A DNA stretch of 34,110 bases from Rhodoferax sp. Lineage in GTDB: Bacteria; Pseudomonadota; Gammaproteobacteria; Burkholderiales; Burkholderiaceae_C. Made by a program: the position numbers and the translations under genes. The notes under the pieces were generated by a model. That model did not search any database, was not told the DNA's origin, and saw only the letters and a program-made list of their open reading frames with translations. Location: assembly GCA_026224975.1 (NCBI GenBank), contig JAMFRW010000541.1:1-34110 (forward strand), given 5' to 3'. Shown here piece by piece: positions 20,681 through 28,921 of this stretch (position 1 is the stretch's first letter; each line of letters opens with the position of its first letter).

Positions 20681-22114
20681 ATGACGTCGGCTAGCGTCGC
20701 GCCGACGAACGCCGCGGTCCGGCCGCATCTGCCGTCCATCGACCGTGTGCTGGCCTGGCCGCCGCTGGTGGCGCTCGCCGAAGCGTACGGCCGCGCGCTG
20801 GTGCTCGAAGCCGCACGCGAGGAGTTGGCGGCTTGGCGAGAAGCAGGCCGTGCCGACGGCGCTCGAGTTGACATCGAGGCCGGCATAGCAGCCCGAGTCA
20901 TCGCCCGCGTCCAGCCCTCGCTGCGCCCCGTCTTCAACCTCACCGGCACTGTCCTGCACACCAACCTCGGCCGCGCACCGCTGCCCGCGCAAGCCATTGC
21001 CGCCATGATGCGAGTGGCGGCCGGCGCCTCCAACCTCGAGTTCGACCTGACGACAGGCAAGCGCGGCGACCGCGACGATCACGTGGAAGCCTTGTTGCGC
21101 AAACTCACCGGCGCCGAAGCCGCGACCGTCGTCAACAACAACGCGGCCGCCCTGATGCTGGTGCTCAACACGCTGGCCAGGCGCCGCGAGGTCATCGTCT
21201 CGCGCGGTGAATTGATCGAGATCGGTGGCGCATTTCGCCTGCCCGACATCATGGTGCAGGCCGGTTGCCGGTTGCGCGAGGTCGGCACAACCAACCGCAC
21301 CCACCTGCGCGACCACGCCGAAGCGATCGGCCCACGTACCGGGCTGATGCTCAAGGTGCACACGAGCAACTACCGAATCGATGGCTTCACCGCCGCGGCC
21401 GACGAACGCGCGCTCGGCGACCTGTGTCGGGAACGCGGCGTGCCCTTCGTCATCGACCTCGGCAGCGGGGCGCTCTGCGACCTCACGCGCTTCGGCCTGC
21501 CGCACGAACCCACGCCCGCCGAAGCGCTGGCGGCCGGCGCCGACCTCGTGACCTTCAGCGGCGACAAGCTGCTGGGCGGCCCGCAGGCCGGCATCATCGT
21601 CGGCCGCGCCGACCTCATCGCAAAGCTCAAGAAGAACCCGTTCAAGCGCGCGCTGCGCTGCGACAAGCTCACGCTGGCCGCGCTCGGTGCGGTGTTGCAG
21701 CTCTACGGCGATCCGGACCGGCTCGTGGCCCAAGTGCCCACGCTGCGCCTGCTCGCGCGGCCGGCGGTGCAGATCGAGGCTGTGGCGCTGCGGATGCAAC
21801 CCATCGTGGCCGCCTGGGCCGGCGAGCGCGCGCGGGTCACTGTGCAGCCGGTGCAAAGCCAGATCGGCAGCGGCGCCTTGCCGATCGACATGCTGCCGAG
21901 CCACGCGCTGCAGTTCGCACCGCCGGGGCCCAAGCGATTGTCGGGACGCGCGCTCGATCAGCTCGCGGCCGGCCTGCGCAATCTCGCCGTGCCGGTGATC
22001 GGCCGCATTGGGGATGGCGCGTTGTGGCTGGATTTGCGTTGCCTGGAGGACGAGGGGGGCTTTGCGGCGCTGTTCGGGCCTGCCGCCAGCGCGATGGTCG
22101 CCACAGCCCCGTGA
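20681..22114 (+). CDS. selA: L-seryl-tRNA(Sec) selenium transferase
   Basis: SelA is the PLP enzyme that converts Ser-tRNA(Sec) to Sec-tRNA(Sec) using selenophosphate. The 477-residue product shows the family N-terminus (LPSIDRVLAWPPL), the segment FNLTGTVLHTNLGRAPLP, and NNNAAALMLVLNTLA. The PLP-lysine motif is FSGDKLLGGPQAGIIVG. I prefer ATG 20681; GTG 20666 in the same frame would add five residues, and neither has a strong ribosome site. It follows the selenoprotein by 39 bases, and its stop is overlapped by the selB GTG. Selenophosphate synthetase (selD) is not in this window, so the selenium donor must be made elsewhere. Confidence 0.97.
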   Translation: MTSASVAPTNAAVRPHLPSIDRVLAWPPLVALAEAYGRALVLEAAREELAAWREAGRADGARVDIEAGIAARVIARVQPSLRPVFNLTGTVLHTNLGRAPLPAQAIAAMMRVAAGASNLEFDLTTGKRGDRDDHVEALLRKLTGAEAATVVNNNAAALMLVLNTLARRREVIVSRGELIEIGGAFRLPDIMVQAGCRLREVGTTNRTHLRDHAEAIGPRTGLMLKVHTSNYRIDGFTAAADERALGDLCRERGVPFVIDLGSGALCDLTRFGLPHEPTPAEALAAGADLVTFSGDKLLGGPQAGIIVGRADLIAKLKKNPFKRALRCDKLTLAALGAVLQLYGDPDRLVAQVPTLRLLARPAVQIEAVALRMQPIVAAWAGERARVTVQPVQSQIGSGALPIDMLPSHALQFAPPGPKRLSGRALDQLAAGLRNLAVPVIGRIGDGALWLDLRCLEDEGGFAALFGPAASAMVATAP

Positions 22115-24045
22115 TCATCGCCACCGCGGGCCATGTCGACCATGGCAAGACCAGCCTCGTCAAGGCGCTGACCGAGATCGACACCGACCGGCTCGCCGAA
22201 GAAAAGCGCCGCGGCATGTCGATCGACATCGGCTTTGCGTATGCCGATGTGGGCGCGGCCACGCCGCTCGGCTTTGTCGACGTGCCCGGCCACGAGCGCT
22301 TCGTGCGCAACATGCTGGCGGGCGTGGCCTGCATCGATCTGGCGCTGCTCGTGATCGCCGCCGACGACGGGCCGATGCCGCAGACGCACGAGCACCTCGG
22401 CATCCTCACGCTGCTCGGCGTGCCGCGCTGCGTGGTCGCGCTGACCAAGATCGATCGGGTGGCGCCCGAGCGGCTGGTGCAAGCCGAGCGCGAAGTGGTG
22501 GCGTTGCTGCAGCCCGGGCCGTTTCGCGGTGCACCGGTCTTTCCGCTGGTCGCAACCCACGGAACCGGCGTGCCGGCCTTGCGCCAGCATCTTGCGGATG
22601 CTGCCGTGGCGTTTGCGGCGCGTCCGGTGGCAGGGCACTTCAGGCTCGCCGTGGACCGCAGCTTTGCGCTGGCAGGCGCGGGGCGCATCGTCACCGGTGC
22701 GGTGCTGTCCGGCCGCGTGCAGGTGGGCGATCAGGTGATCGTCTCGCCGCGCGGCACGGCGGCGCGCGTGCGCGGCATCCATGCGCAGAACCAGCGTGCC
22801 AACGTAGCCGTGGCCGGGCAGCGCTGCGCGCTCAACCTGGCCGGCGTCGATCTCAAAGATGCCGAGCCCGTGCGCGGTGATTGGGTCGTGGCCCCCGACG
22901 CACACGCGCCCACCGATCGCCTCGACGTGCAGCTCGACGTGCTCGCCAGCGAGCCCAAGGCACTCGCGCACCGGGCCGCGTTGCAACTGCACATCGGCGC
23001 CGCCTCGGTGAACGCGCGCGTGGCCACACTCGACGGCCCGAGCATCGCGCCGGGCGCCAGCGGCATGGCGCAGTTGAACCTGGAACGGCCCATCGCCGCG
23101 CTGCATGGCGACCGCTTCATCCTGCGTGACAGCGCCGCGGGCCGAACCGTGGCTGGGGGCCGGGTCATCGACCCCTTCGGGCCTGCGCGAGGCCGCTCGA
23201 AACCGGCGCGTGCCTTGCACCTGGCGGCAATGGCGCTGAGCGCGCCGGCCGACGCGTTGGCGGCGATGCTGGCAGCCGAACCCGACGGCATAGCCCTGCA
23301 GCGCTTTGCGTTGGCGCGCAACCTGACTGCCAGCGAAGCAGCGGTGTTGCGGGAGCCGCTGCATTCGCCCCTGCATGCGCCCTTCCGCAGTTCACCCGGC
23401 ATCGTGGTGATGGCAGCCGGCTCCGCGCCCATTGCCTTGTCGAGCACTCACTGGCAGGCGTTGCGGGAGCGCGTACGCGCTGCCGTCGCGCGCTGGCACG
23501 CGGACCGGCCCGACAGCGTGGGCGCCAGCGAAGCGGCCCTGGCCGAGCTGCTCGGCATGCGGCGAACAGTGCCGCTGCTGCACGCAGCGCTCGCGTCGAT
23601 GGTGGAAGACGGCACCGCCGCGCGCGAAGGCCTGCGCTTGCGCCTCGCCGATCACCGCGCCGTGCTGTCGCAGTCCGACAGCGATTTGCTGGACCGCGTG
23701 ACAACCCTGTTGCAGCCCGCAGGCCTGCGGCCCCCGATCGTCGGCGAACTCGCCACGCTGCTGGCCCTCCCCCAGCCCGAATTGATCGACTTCCTGACGC
23801 GCGCCAGCCAGCTCGGCGCACTGGTGCGCGTGGCGCCGAACCGCTTCTACCTGCCGCACACCGTGGCCGAGTTGATCGCACAAGCGCGGAAGCTCGCCGC
23901 CGAATCGGAAGATGGCCGCTTCGATGCCGCCGCCTACCGCGACCACACTGGCATCGGCCGCAACCTGACGGTGCAGGTGCTCGAATTCATGGACCGCGAA
24001 GGCGCGACGAGCTTCGATGGCGCGCGCCGCATGCCGACGCCTTGA
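22111..24045 (+). CDS. selB: Selenocysteine-specific translation elongation factor
   Basis: SelB delivers Sec-tRNA(Sec) to the ribosome at UGA codons followed by a SECIS. The 644-residue protein has G1 GHVDHGKTSL at its N-terminus, G2 RGMSIDIGF, G3 DVPGHERFV and G4 TKID. Beta-barrel domains follow (FRLAVDRSFALAGAGRIVTGAV). C-terminal winged-helix repeats bind the SECIS RNA (from about residue 375; for example LLGMRRTVPLLHAALASMVEDG and FYLPHTVAELI). The start is GTG 22111, overlapping the selA stop in GTGA; the track's 21265 start lies inside selA in another frame. selC follows after 28 bases. Confidence 0.97.
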   Translation: MIIATAGHVDHGKTSLVKALTEIDTDRLAEEKRRGMSIDIGFAYADVGAATPLGFVDVPGHERFVRNMLAGVACIDLALLVIAADDGPMPQTHEHLGILTLLGVPRCVVALTKIDRVAPERLVQAEREVVALLQPGPFRGAPVFPLVATHGTGVPALRQHLADAAVAFAARPVAGHFRLAVDRSFALAGAGRIVTGAVLSGRVQVGDQVIVSPRGTAARVRGIHAQNQRANVAVAGQRCALNLAGVDLKDAEPVRGDWVVAPDAHAPTDRLDVQLDVLASEPKALAHRAALQLHIGAASVNARVATLDGPSIAPGASGMAQLNLERPIAALHGDRFILRDSAAGRTVAGGRVIDPFGPARGRSKPARALHLAAMALSAPADALAAMLAAEPDGIALQRFALARNLTASEAAVLREPLHSPLHAPFRSSPGIVVMAAGSAPIALSSTHWQALRERVRAAVARWHADRPDSVGASEAALAELLGMRRTVPLLHAALASMVEDGTAAREGLRLRLADHRAVLSQSDSDLLDRVTTLLQPAGLRPPIVGELATLLALPQPELIDFLTRASQLGALVRVAPNRFYLPHTVAELIAQARKLAAESEDGRFDAAAYRDHTGIGRNLTVQVLEFMDREGATSFDGARRMPTP

Positions 24046-24073
24046 CCAAACCCGCGTGCTAAGGTCTTGCCAC

Positions 24074-24169
24074 GGAAGAGAAACACATCCTGGTGGAGTG
24101 CCCGGTCTTCAAAACCGGCGAGACGCGCTCAGCGTGTCTGGTGGGTTCGACTCCCACTCTCTTCCGCCA
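24074..24169 (+). tRNA. selC: tRNA-Sec, anticodon UCA
   Basis: The sequence folds as a selenocysteine tRNA. It has an 8-bp acceptor stem GGAAGAGA/TCTCTTCC, a 5-bp T stem GTGGG/CCCAC around TTCGACT, and an anticodon stem CCGGT/ACCGG. The loop CTTCAAA places anticodon TCA at 24109-24111. A long variable arm contains GACGCGC..GCGTGTC, and the encoded end is GCCA. The 8+5 acceptor/T arrangement and 96-nt length are typical of bacterial tRNA-Sec. It lies just after selB and is absent from the ORF track, which runs a false start (24067) through it. Confidence 0.97.
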
Positions 24170-24186
24170 ACGCTCCCAGCCTCCGC

Positions 24187-24825
24187 ATGACCACACCGAC
24201 TCAGACGCCCATCCTGCAAGCCGATGCGCTCGGCTTCACCTACCCCGGCGAGCCTGCCCTCGTGAGCGATTGGTCGGCGACGATCGGCGCTGGCGTGACG
24301 CTGCTGCACGGCGACACCGGCAGCGGCAAATCAACGCTGCTGCGCGTGATGGCTGGCGTGCTGCCCGCCACTGGCCGACTCACGCTGGCTGGCATCGACC
24401 TTCGAAGCGATGCCTCGGCCTATCGGCGCCATCTTTTCTTCTGCGAGCCCGCGACCGAAGCTTTCGACCAAGTGACTGCACGCCAATGCACCGCGTCGCT
24501 CAGCGATGGCGATGAGGGCTTCGACGCATCCGCGTGGCAGCAACTCGCCGAAGGCTTCGCCTTGGGCCCGCACCTCGACAAGCCGCTGTACATGCTCTCG
24601 ACGGGCTCGAAGCGCAAGGTCTGGCTGGCTGCGGCGCTGGCGTCGGGCCGCGCGCTGGTCTTGCTGGACGAGCCGACAGGCGCGCTCGATGCGGCATCGG
24701 TACGCTGCCTTTGGGCCGCGCTCGGCCGCGCGGCGGCGCGCAACGATCGGGCCGTTGTCGTGGCGAGCAGCGAACGCATCACGCAGACGCCCCTCGCCGG
24801 CACGATCGAGTTACCGCCGCGCTGA
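24187..24825 (+). CDS. Stand-alone ABC transporter ATP-binding protein
   Basis: This is a single ABC ATPase of 212 residues. It shows Walker A GDTGSGKST, a signature loop LSTGSKRK that departs from LSGGQ, and Walker B ALVLLDEPTGALDA, with an A-loop aromatic in FTYPGEP. The start is ATG 24187; the track's longer frame crosses tRNA-Sec. No permease or binding protein gene adjoins it: selC is upstream and ackA is on the other strand downstream. The LSTGSKRK loop is seen in CcmA-like and export-type ATPases. Substrate and partner are unknown. Confidence 0.8.
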   Translation: MTTPTQTPILQADALGFTYPGEPALVSDWSATIGAGVTLLHGDTGSGKSTLLRVMAGVLPATGRLTLAGIDLRSDASAYRRHLFFCEPATEAFDQVTARQCTASLSDGDEGFDASAWQQLAEGFALGPHLDKPLYMLSTGSKRKVWLAAALASGRALVLLDEPTGALDAASVRCLWAALGRAAARNDRAVVVASSERITQTPLAGTIELPPR

Positions 24826-24842
24826 GGAAGTCAAGTCGACGA

Positions 24843-26069
24843 TCAATGAAACGCCGCCGCATGCCGCGCGGCGATCCACTCCTCGTTGGTCGGCTCCACG
24901 CCCACCGCGAGCCGGCTGCCCGGCGCCGAGATGAGTGGCGCGTGGCTGGCGTTGGCGGCATCGTCGAGCACGATGCCAAGGAAGCCGAGTTCGCGACACA
25001 CGCGTTCGCGGATCTCGGCGCTGTGCTCGCCAATGCCTGCGGTGAACACCAGAAGATCGAGCCCGCCGAGCACCGCAACGAGGGAGCCCACCTCGCGCAC
25101 GATACGCCGCACATACAGCGCCAGCGCCGCGCGAACGCGCGCACCGACGTCATCGGTGCGGGATTCGGCGGCGAGCAGCACGCGCGGTTCCGACGACAGG
25201 CCCGAGACGCCGAGCAACCCCGACTCGTGGTACAGCACATGGCCGACCTGCGCCAGGCTGAGCTTTTCGATCTCCATCAGGTAGAGCACTGCGCCAGGGT
25301 CGAGCGAGCCGGTGCGCGTGCCCATCATCAAGCCGTCGAGCGCCGAGAAGCCCATCGTCGTGCCGACGCTTCGCAACCCTTGCATCCCGCACAGGCTGGC
25401 GCCGCTGCCCAGGTGCGCGGCGATCATGCGGCCGCGCGCCAGCCCGCCATGGCGTTCGGGCAGTGCGACCGAGAGGTACTCGTACGACAGGCCATGAAAA
25501 CCGTAGCGGCGCAGCCCGCGCTCCCACGCCGAATACGGCAGCGGCAGCATCTGCTCGACCTGCGGCAGCGTGTGATGGAACGCCGTGTCGAAGCAGGCGA
25601 TCTGCGGCAGCTCGGGATCGGCGGCCAGCAGCGTTTCGATGGCGTCGAGCGCAAAGGGCTGGTGCAGCGGCGCCAGCGGGACGAAGGTTTTGAGGTCAGC
25701 CAACACGGCCGCATCCACACGCGCCGGCTGCACATACTTGCTGCCGCCGTGCACCACGCGGTGCGCCACCGCCGCGAGCCGACGCGGCCCCAGGCGCAGC
25801 AGTACGCGTTCGCGGATGTGCGCCAGCGCGGCGTGATAAGGCTCCTGCGCATCCAGCATCAACGGCGCGGGCTCGACGCCTGTCTCGCCATAGGTCGCTT
25901 GCGAACCACCGATGTCCTGCACCTTGCCATTCCAGACCGGCGTGCGCGGGAGCGGTGATTGGCCGGCATCGAAGAGCGCGAACTTGATGCTGGACGACCC
26001 GCAGTTGAGCACCAGCACCAGCCCGCCGTGGGTCGCATAGCGGTCGAAAGAAGCGTGGGGGTGGGTCAT
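24843..26069 (-). CDS. ackA: Acetate kinase
   Basis: AckA interconverts acetate plus ATP and acetyl phosphate plus ADP in the cytosol. The 408-residue protein has the expected motifs: LNCGSSSIKF at the N-terminus, HRVVHGG, the catalytic aspartate in CFDTAFHHTLP, GFHGLSYEYL, and the phosphate-binding HLGSGASLCG. GTRTGSLDPG and VFTAGIGEHS follow, with the C-terminal EPTNEEW. Length is normal. The usual partner phosphotransacetylase (pta) is not adjacent; the converging ABC gene ends 17 bases away. The start ATG 26069 gives a short extension before the core and lacks an obvious ribosome site. Confidence 0.95.
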   Translation of the reverse strand: MTHPHASFDRYATHGGLVLVLNCGSSSIKFALFDAGQSPLPRTPVWNGKVQDIGGSQATYGETGVEPAPLMLDAQEPYHAALAHIRERVLLRLGPRRLAAVAHRVVHGGSKYVQPARVDAAVLADLKTFVPLAPLHQPFALDAIETLLAADPELPQIACFDTAFHHTLPQVEQMLPLPYSAWERGLRRYGFHGLSYEYLSVALPERHGGLARGRMIAAHLGSGASLCGMQGLRSVGTTMGFSALDGLMMGTRTGSLDPGAVLYLMEIEKLSLAQVGHVLYHESGLLGVSGLSSEPRVLLAAESRTDDVGARVRAALALYVRRIVREVGSLVAVLGGLDLLVFTAGIGEHSAEIRERVCRELGFLGIVLDDAANASHAPLISAPGSRLAVGVEPTNEEWIAARHAAAFH

Positions 26070-26172
26070 GGTGATGAGGTGTGATGAATCATGCGCCAGA
26101 GACAGGAGGCCAGCCCGGCGCGATGTCCAGACGGTTTTAGTGCATCTTGCACCGCCCGTGCGGTCACAGGCC

Positions 26173-26199
26173 TACAACCCGCCGCCAATCGGCCGATGA
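26173..26199 (+). promoter_or_regulatory. Candidate sigma28 (FliA) promoter
   Basis: TACA-N15-GCCGATGA differs at two positions from the flagellar/chemotaxis sigma28 consensus TAAA-N15-GCCGATAA, and the spacer is exactly 15. It points toward the gene encoding a CheW-domain protein, which is a fitting target. The match could be chance in GC-rich DNA, and the gene starts about 220 bases downstream. Confidence 0.35.
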
Positions 26200-26262
26200 C
26201 CCTGAGCGACCACTGCGCAAAAAAGCGGCGCATCCCACGAGCAACCACCCGACGGCCACGCC

Positions 26263-26379
26263 ATGCACCCACTGCTCACCCTTCCCTCTGTCTTCCTGCT
26301 GCTGGCCTGCATCGGGCTGGCCGTGCCGCCGGCGCTTCGCGTCTACCGCATGGCGCGGATGCTCCTGGCGCGCGCCTGA
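26263..26379 (+). CDS. Possible 38-residue small membrane protein
   Basis: This short ORF (MHPLLTLPSVFLLLACIG start) would encode one hydrophobic helix followed by a basic tail RVYRMARMLLARA, a plausible inner-membrane small protein. It lies between the candidate sigma28 promoter and the Cache-CheW gene on the same strand. No clear ribosome site precedes it, and such ORFs are common by chance, so the call is weak. Confidence 0.3.
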   Translation: MHPLLTLPSVFLLLACIGLAVPPALRVYRMARMLLARA

Positions 26380-26426
26380 GCCTCCACGTCCGATCGTCAG
26401 GACAACTTTCACCGAAGGGAGCCCCC

Positions 26427-28826
26427 TTGAGTCTCAGCTACAAAGGCATGCTGTTCACCGATCAGGCGGGGCCCTTCGTGCGGCACATGCCGACGCTGAA
26501 CGACCACCGTGAAACGCTGAAGACGCTGCAAGGCTCGTGGGACACGCTTTCACTGCTGGGCCACCTTTCGCACACCCGCGCCAACCTCGGCAAGACGCGC
26601 GAAGCCTTCGACAAGCTCACCGGTGAGCTGATGACCACGCTGGCCGACGAGACGCTGGCGCGCACCACCTCGGGCCTGGGCTACAAGGCGCAGGTAGCGG
26701 TCGACATCCTCACGCGCAACCTCTTCGAACGCACCGCCGACATCGGCTTTCTGGCGACCGATGCGGCCGTCGCGCACGCCGTCGCGTCGAACGACCCGGA
26801 GCAACTGGCCGCACTGCGCTTACGTTTTCAGCGCTACGCCTCGCGTTATTCGGTCTACCGCGACATCGTGTTGCTAGCCCCGAACGGCCAGGTGCTCGCG
26901 CGCATGAACGATGGCTTTGCGGGCCGATCGACTTCCGACATCGTCAGGCGCGCCGCCAACGGGCGAGGCTTCATCGAGACCTACGCCCCCACCGATTTCT
27001 GCGGCGGCCATGCGCTCACCTATGCGAGCGCCGTGGGCCAGAGCGCTGGCGTGCTGGTCCTGGTCTTCGACCTGATCGACGAGGTCCGCCGCGTCTTCGA
27101 TCGCCTGGCCAACGCCGACGAGTTGTTCGCTTTCGTCGACAGCGCAGGCCTGGTCGTCGCCTCGAACGACCCGGTTCGCCTGCCGACCGGCAGCCGCGCG
27201 CCGCTGCCGCAAGCATCGGCCCATGTGCGCCTCGCGGGCCAGAGTTATGTGGCGGTGCAGCGCCGGCCGCAACCGTATCAAGGCTACGAAGGCCCGGGCT
27301 GGACGGCGCTCGCCATGGTGCCGTGCGACGTGGCCTTCGAGCCCGTCATCACCGGCGCCGAAGCGGCGTTTTCGGGCGACGGCATCTTCTCGGAACGCAT
27401 GCGCTCGATTCCGATGCAAGCCAGCGCGATCCAGGGCAACCTGGACTGCGTCGTGTGGAACGGGCACTTGCTGAAGGGCGACGGCGCGGCCAAGGGCGGC
27501 GACACCGGCGCCCACGACTTCTCCCGCGCCCTGCTCGCCGAGATCGCCTCGACCGGCCGGCGCACACAAGGCGTGTTCGAAGCGGCCACCGCCGAACTGC
27601 TGGCCACGGTGACAGCCACCATGCTCGAAGAGACTCAGTTGCTCGCCGGCCTGGCTGTCGACATCTTCGACCGCAACCTCTACGAACGCGCCTGCGACTG
27701 CCGCTGGTGGACCGAAGACGCGACGCTCGCTGCACTCGACTCCGGCGCCAGCGCAGAAGTGCTGGCGCACATCAATTCGCTCTACACCGTCTACACCGAC
27801 ATCCTGCTGTTCGATGCACAAGGCCGTGTGGTCGCTTCCAGCGGCAACCCGTCGCTGGTCGGGCAGGTGCTGGCCGATGGCTGGGTCGGCGATTGCCTCA
27901 AGGCCGGCTCGCAAGCCAGCTACGCGGTCTCGCCCTTCGAAGCTTCGGCGCTGTACGGTGGCCGGGCGACCTATGTCTACACCGCGCCGATCCGGGCCGA
28001 TGGCGTCACCGTTGGCGGCGTGGGCCTGGTCTTCGATTCGGAGCCGCAATTCCTCGCCATGCTCGACGCCGCGCGGCCCACCCGCGCTGGCTCGATGGCC
28101 GCGTTTCTGCGGCCCGATGGCTCGCTCATCAGCGCCTCTGCCGGCCTGCCCGTGGCGCTGCCGAAGAAGGTGATGTCCTTGCGCGGCGGTGAATCGTGGA
28201 GCGGCACGCTGGTGAGCGATGGCAAATGTTTTGCCGTCGGCGCGACCGCCAGCAGCGGCTACCGCGAATTCAAGACCAGCGACGGCTATGTGGACGACGT
28301 GATCGCCGTCATCGTCGTGCCCTGCGGTCGGCTGGAGACCGGCCCCGAGGCCAAGCGCCTCACGCTCGTACCTGTGGCCAAGGGCACCGAAGTGGCCACC
28401 TTCTACATCGGCTCGCAGGCCACCGGCATCCTGGCTCAGGACGTGATCGAGTGCATCGAACTCAAGCAGGCGATCCGGCCCGCCGGCGGCCAGAACCCGG
28501 GGGCGCGGCGCCAGGGTTACATCGCCTGGCGGGACCAGGCACTGCCGCTCGTCGACATCGCCGGCGAACTCGGCGAATCCGGCGCGACACCGCGCCACGC
28601 CATCGTGCTCCAGCACCAGGGGTTGCACTTCGGCTTGCTCGTGTCTGACCTCGGCGAGATCGTGCCCCTGCAACTCTCGACGGCGCCCGCCGCGACCCGC
28701 CTGCACGGCGGCCTGGAACTGATCACGACGCTGGCCCAATCGGGCAGTGCGCTGCTGCCGCTGCTCTCGGTCGGCTGCATCGCCGCCTTGTCGGTCGCCA
28801 GGTCCGGGGCCAAGTCCGCAGCCTGA
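26427..28826 (+). CDS. Tandem Cache-like sensor with C-terminal CheW domain, no membrane anchor
   Basis: The 799-residue protein contains two similar sensory units. One is around 85-305 (AVDILTRNLFERTADIGFLATD, then VYRDIVLLAPNGQVLARM). The other is around 400-632 (AVDIFDRNLYERACDCRWWTED, then VYTDILLFDAQGRVVASS). These look like a duplicated Cache-type domain. A CheW domain ends it (652-795; VATFYIGSQATGILAQDVIE, then ALPLVDIAGELGE). No transmembrane helix, signal peptide or methyl-accepting coiled coil is seen, so it is probably a cytosolic ligand- or redox-sensing adaptor for a CheA kinase. The start is TTG 26427 because AAGGGAG lies 6 bases upstream; ATG 26448 is the alternative. No other che gene is nearby. 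Confidence 0.8.
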   Translation: MSLSYKGMLFTDQAGPFVRHMPTLNDHRETLKTLQGSWDTLSLLGHLSHTRANLGKTREAFDKLTGELMTTLADETLARTTSGLGYKAQVAVDILTRNLFERTADIGFLATDAAVAHAVASNDPEQLAALRLRFQRYASRYSVYRDIVLLAPNGQVLARMNDGFAGRSTSDIVRRAANGRGFIETYAPTDFCGGHALTYASAVGQSAGVLVLVFDLIDEVRRVFDRLANADELFAFVDSAGLVVASNDPVRLPTGSRAPLPQASAHVRLAGQSYVAVQRRPQPYQGYEGPGWTALAMVPCDVAFEPVITGAEAAFSGDGIFSERMRSIPMQASAIQGNLDCVVWNGHLLKGDGAAKGGDTGAHDFSRALLAEIASTGRRTQGVFEAATAELLATVTATMLEETQLLAGLAVDIFDRNLYERACDCRWWTEDATLAALDSGASAEVLAHINSLYTVYTDILLFDAQGRVVASSGNPSLVGQVLADGWVGDCLKAGSQASYAVSPFEASALYGGRATYVYTAPIRADGVTVGGVGLVFDSEPQFLAMLDAARPTRAGSMAAFLRPDGSLISASAGLPVALPKKVMSLRGGESWSGTLVSDGKCFAVGATASSGYREFKTSDGYVDDVIAVIVVPCGRLETGPEAKRLTLVPVAKGTEVATFYIGSQATGILAQDVIECIELKQAIRPAGGQNPGARRQGYIAWRDQALPLVDIAGELGESGATPRHAIVLQHQGLHFGLLVSDLGEIVPLQLSTAPAATRLHGGLELITTLAQSGSALLPLLSVGCIAALSVARSGAKSAA

Positions 28827-28881
28827 GTGGTGGCCCACAAGGCCAGCGCTTGACAGGCGCGCGGGCGTCTACAGCCCGAAC

Positions 28882-28898
28882 CTTAATGCCTCCTTAAG
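28882..28898 (+). promoter_or_regulatory. PmrA/BasR-type operator upstream of the PAP2 gene
   Basis: CTTAAT-N5-CTTAAG matches the PmrA box (YTTAAK-N5-YTTAAK) in every position. It lies 23 bases before the ATG of a PAP2 phosphatase. A possible -10, TACGCT at 28909-28914, stands 10 bases after the box, the spacing expected of a class II response-regulator promoter. The flanks also form an inverted repeat, GCCTCC-N5-GGAGGC (28888-28904), which may be incidental. Confidence 0.65.
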
Positions 28899-28921
28899 GG
28901 AGGCTGGCTACGCTCGTCCCG

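Larger units (their letters stand above)
26070..26426. other. Divergent intergenic region between ackA and the Cache-CheW gene
   Basis: This 357-base region separates oppositely oriented genes and should hold the promoters of both. It contains a candidate sigma28 promoter (26173-26199) and a possible 38-codon ORF (26263-26379). AAGGGAG at 26415-26421 is the likely ribosome site for the Cache-CheW gene. I saw no RNA gene or repeat in it. Confidence 0.6.

Noticed and set aside
24042-24065. Promoter for selC (TTGACC then TAAGGT)
   Set aside because: Spacing is only 12 bases, so the pair is unlikely to work; selC may be read from the sel operon.
24067-24186. N-terminal extension of the ABC ATPase ORF
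   Set aside because: It is the tRNA-Sec gene read as protein; ATG 24187 gives a normal start.
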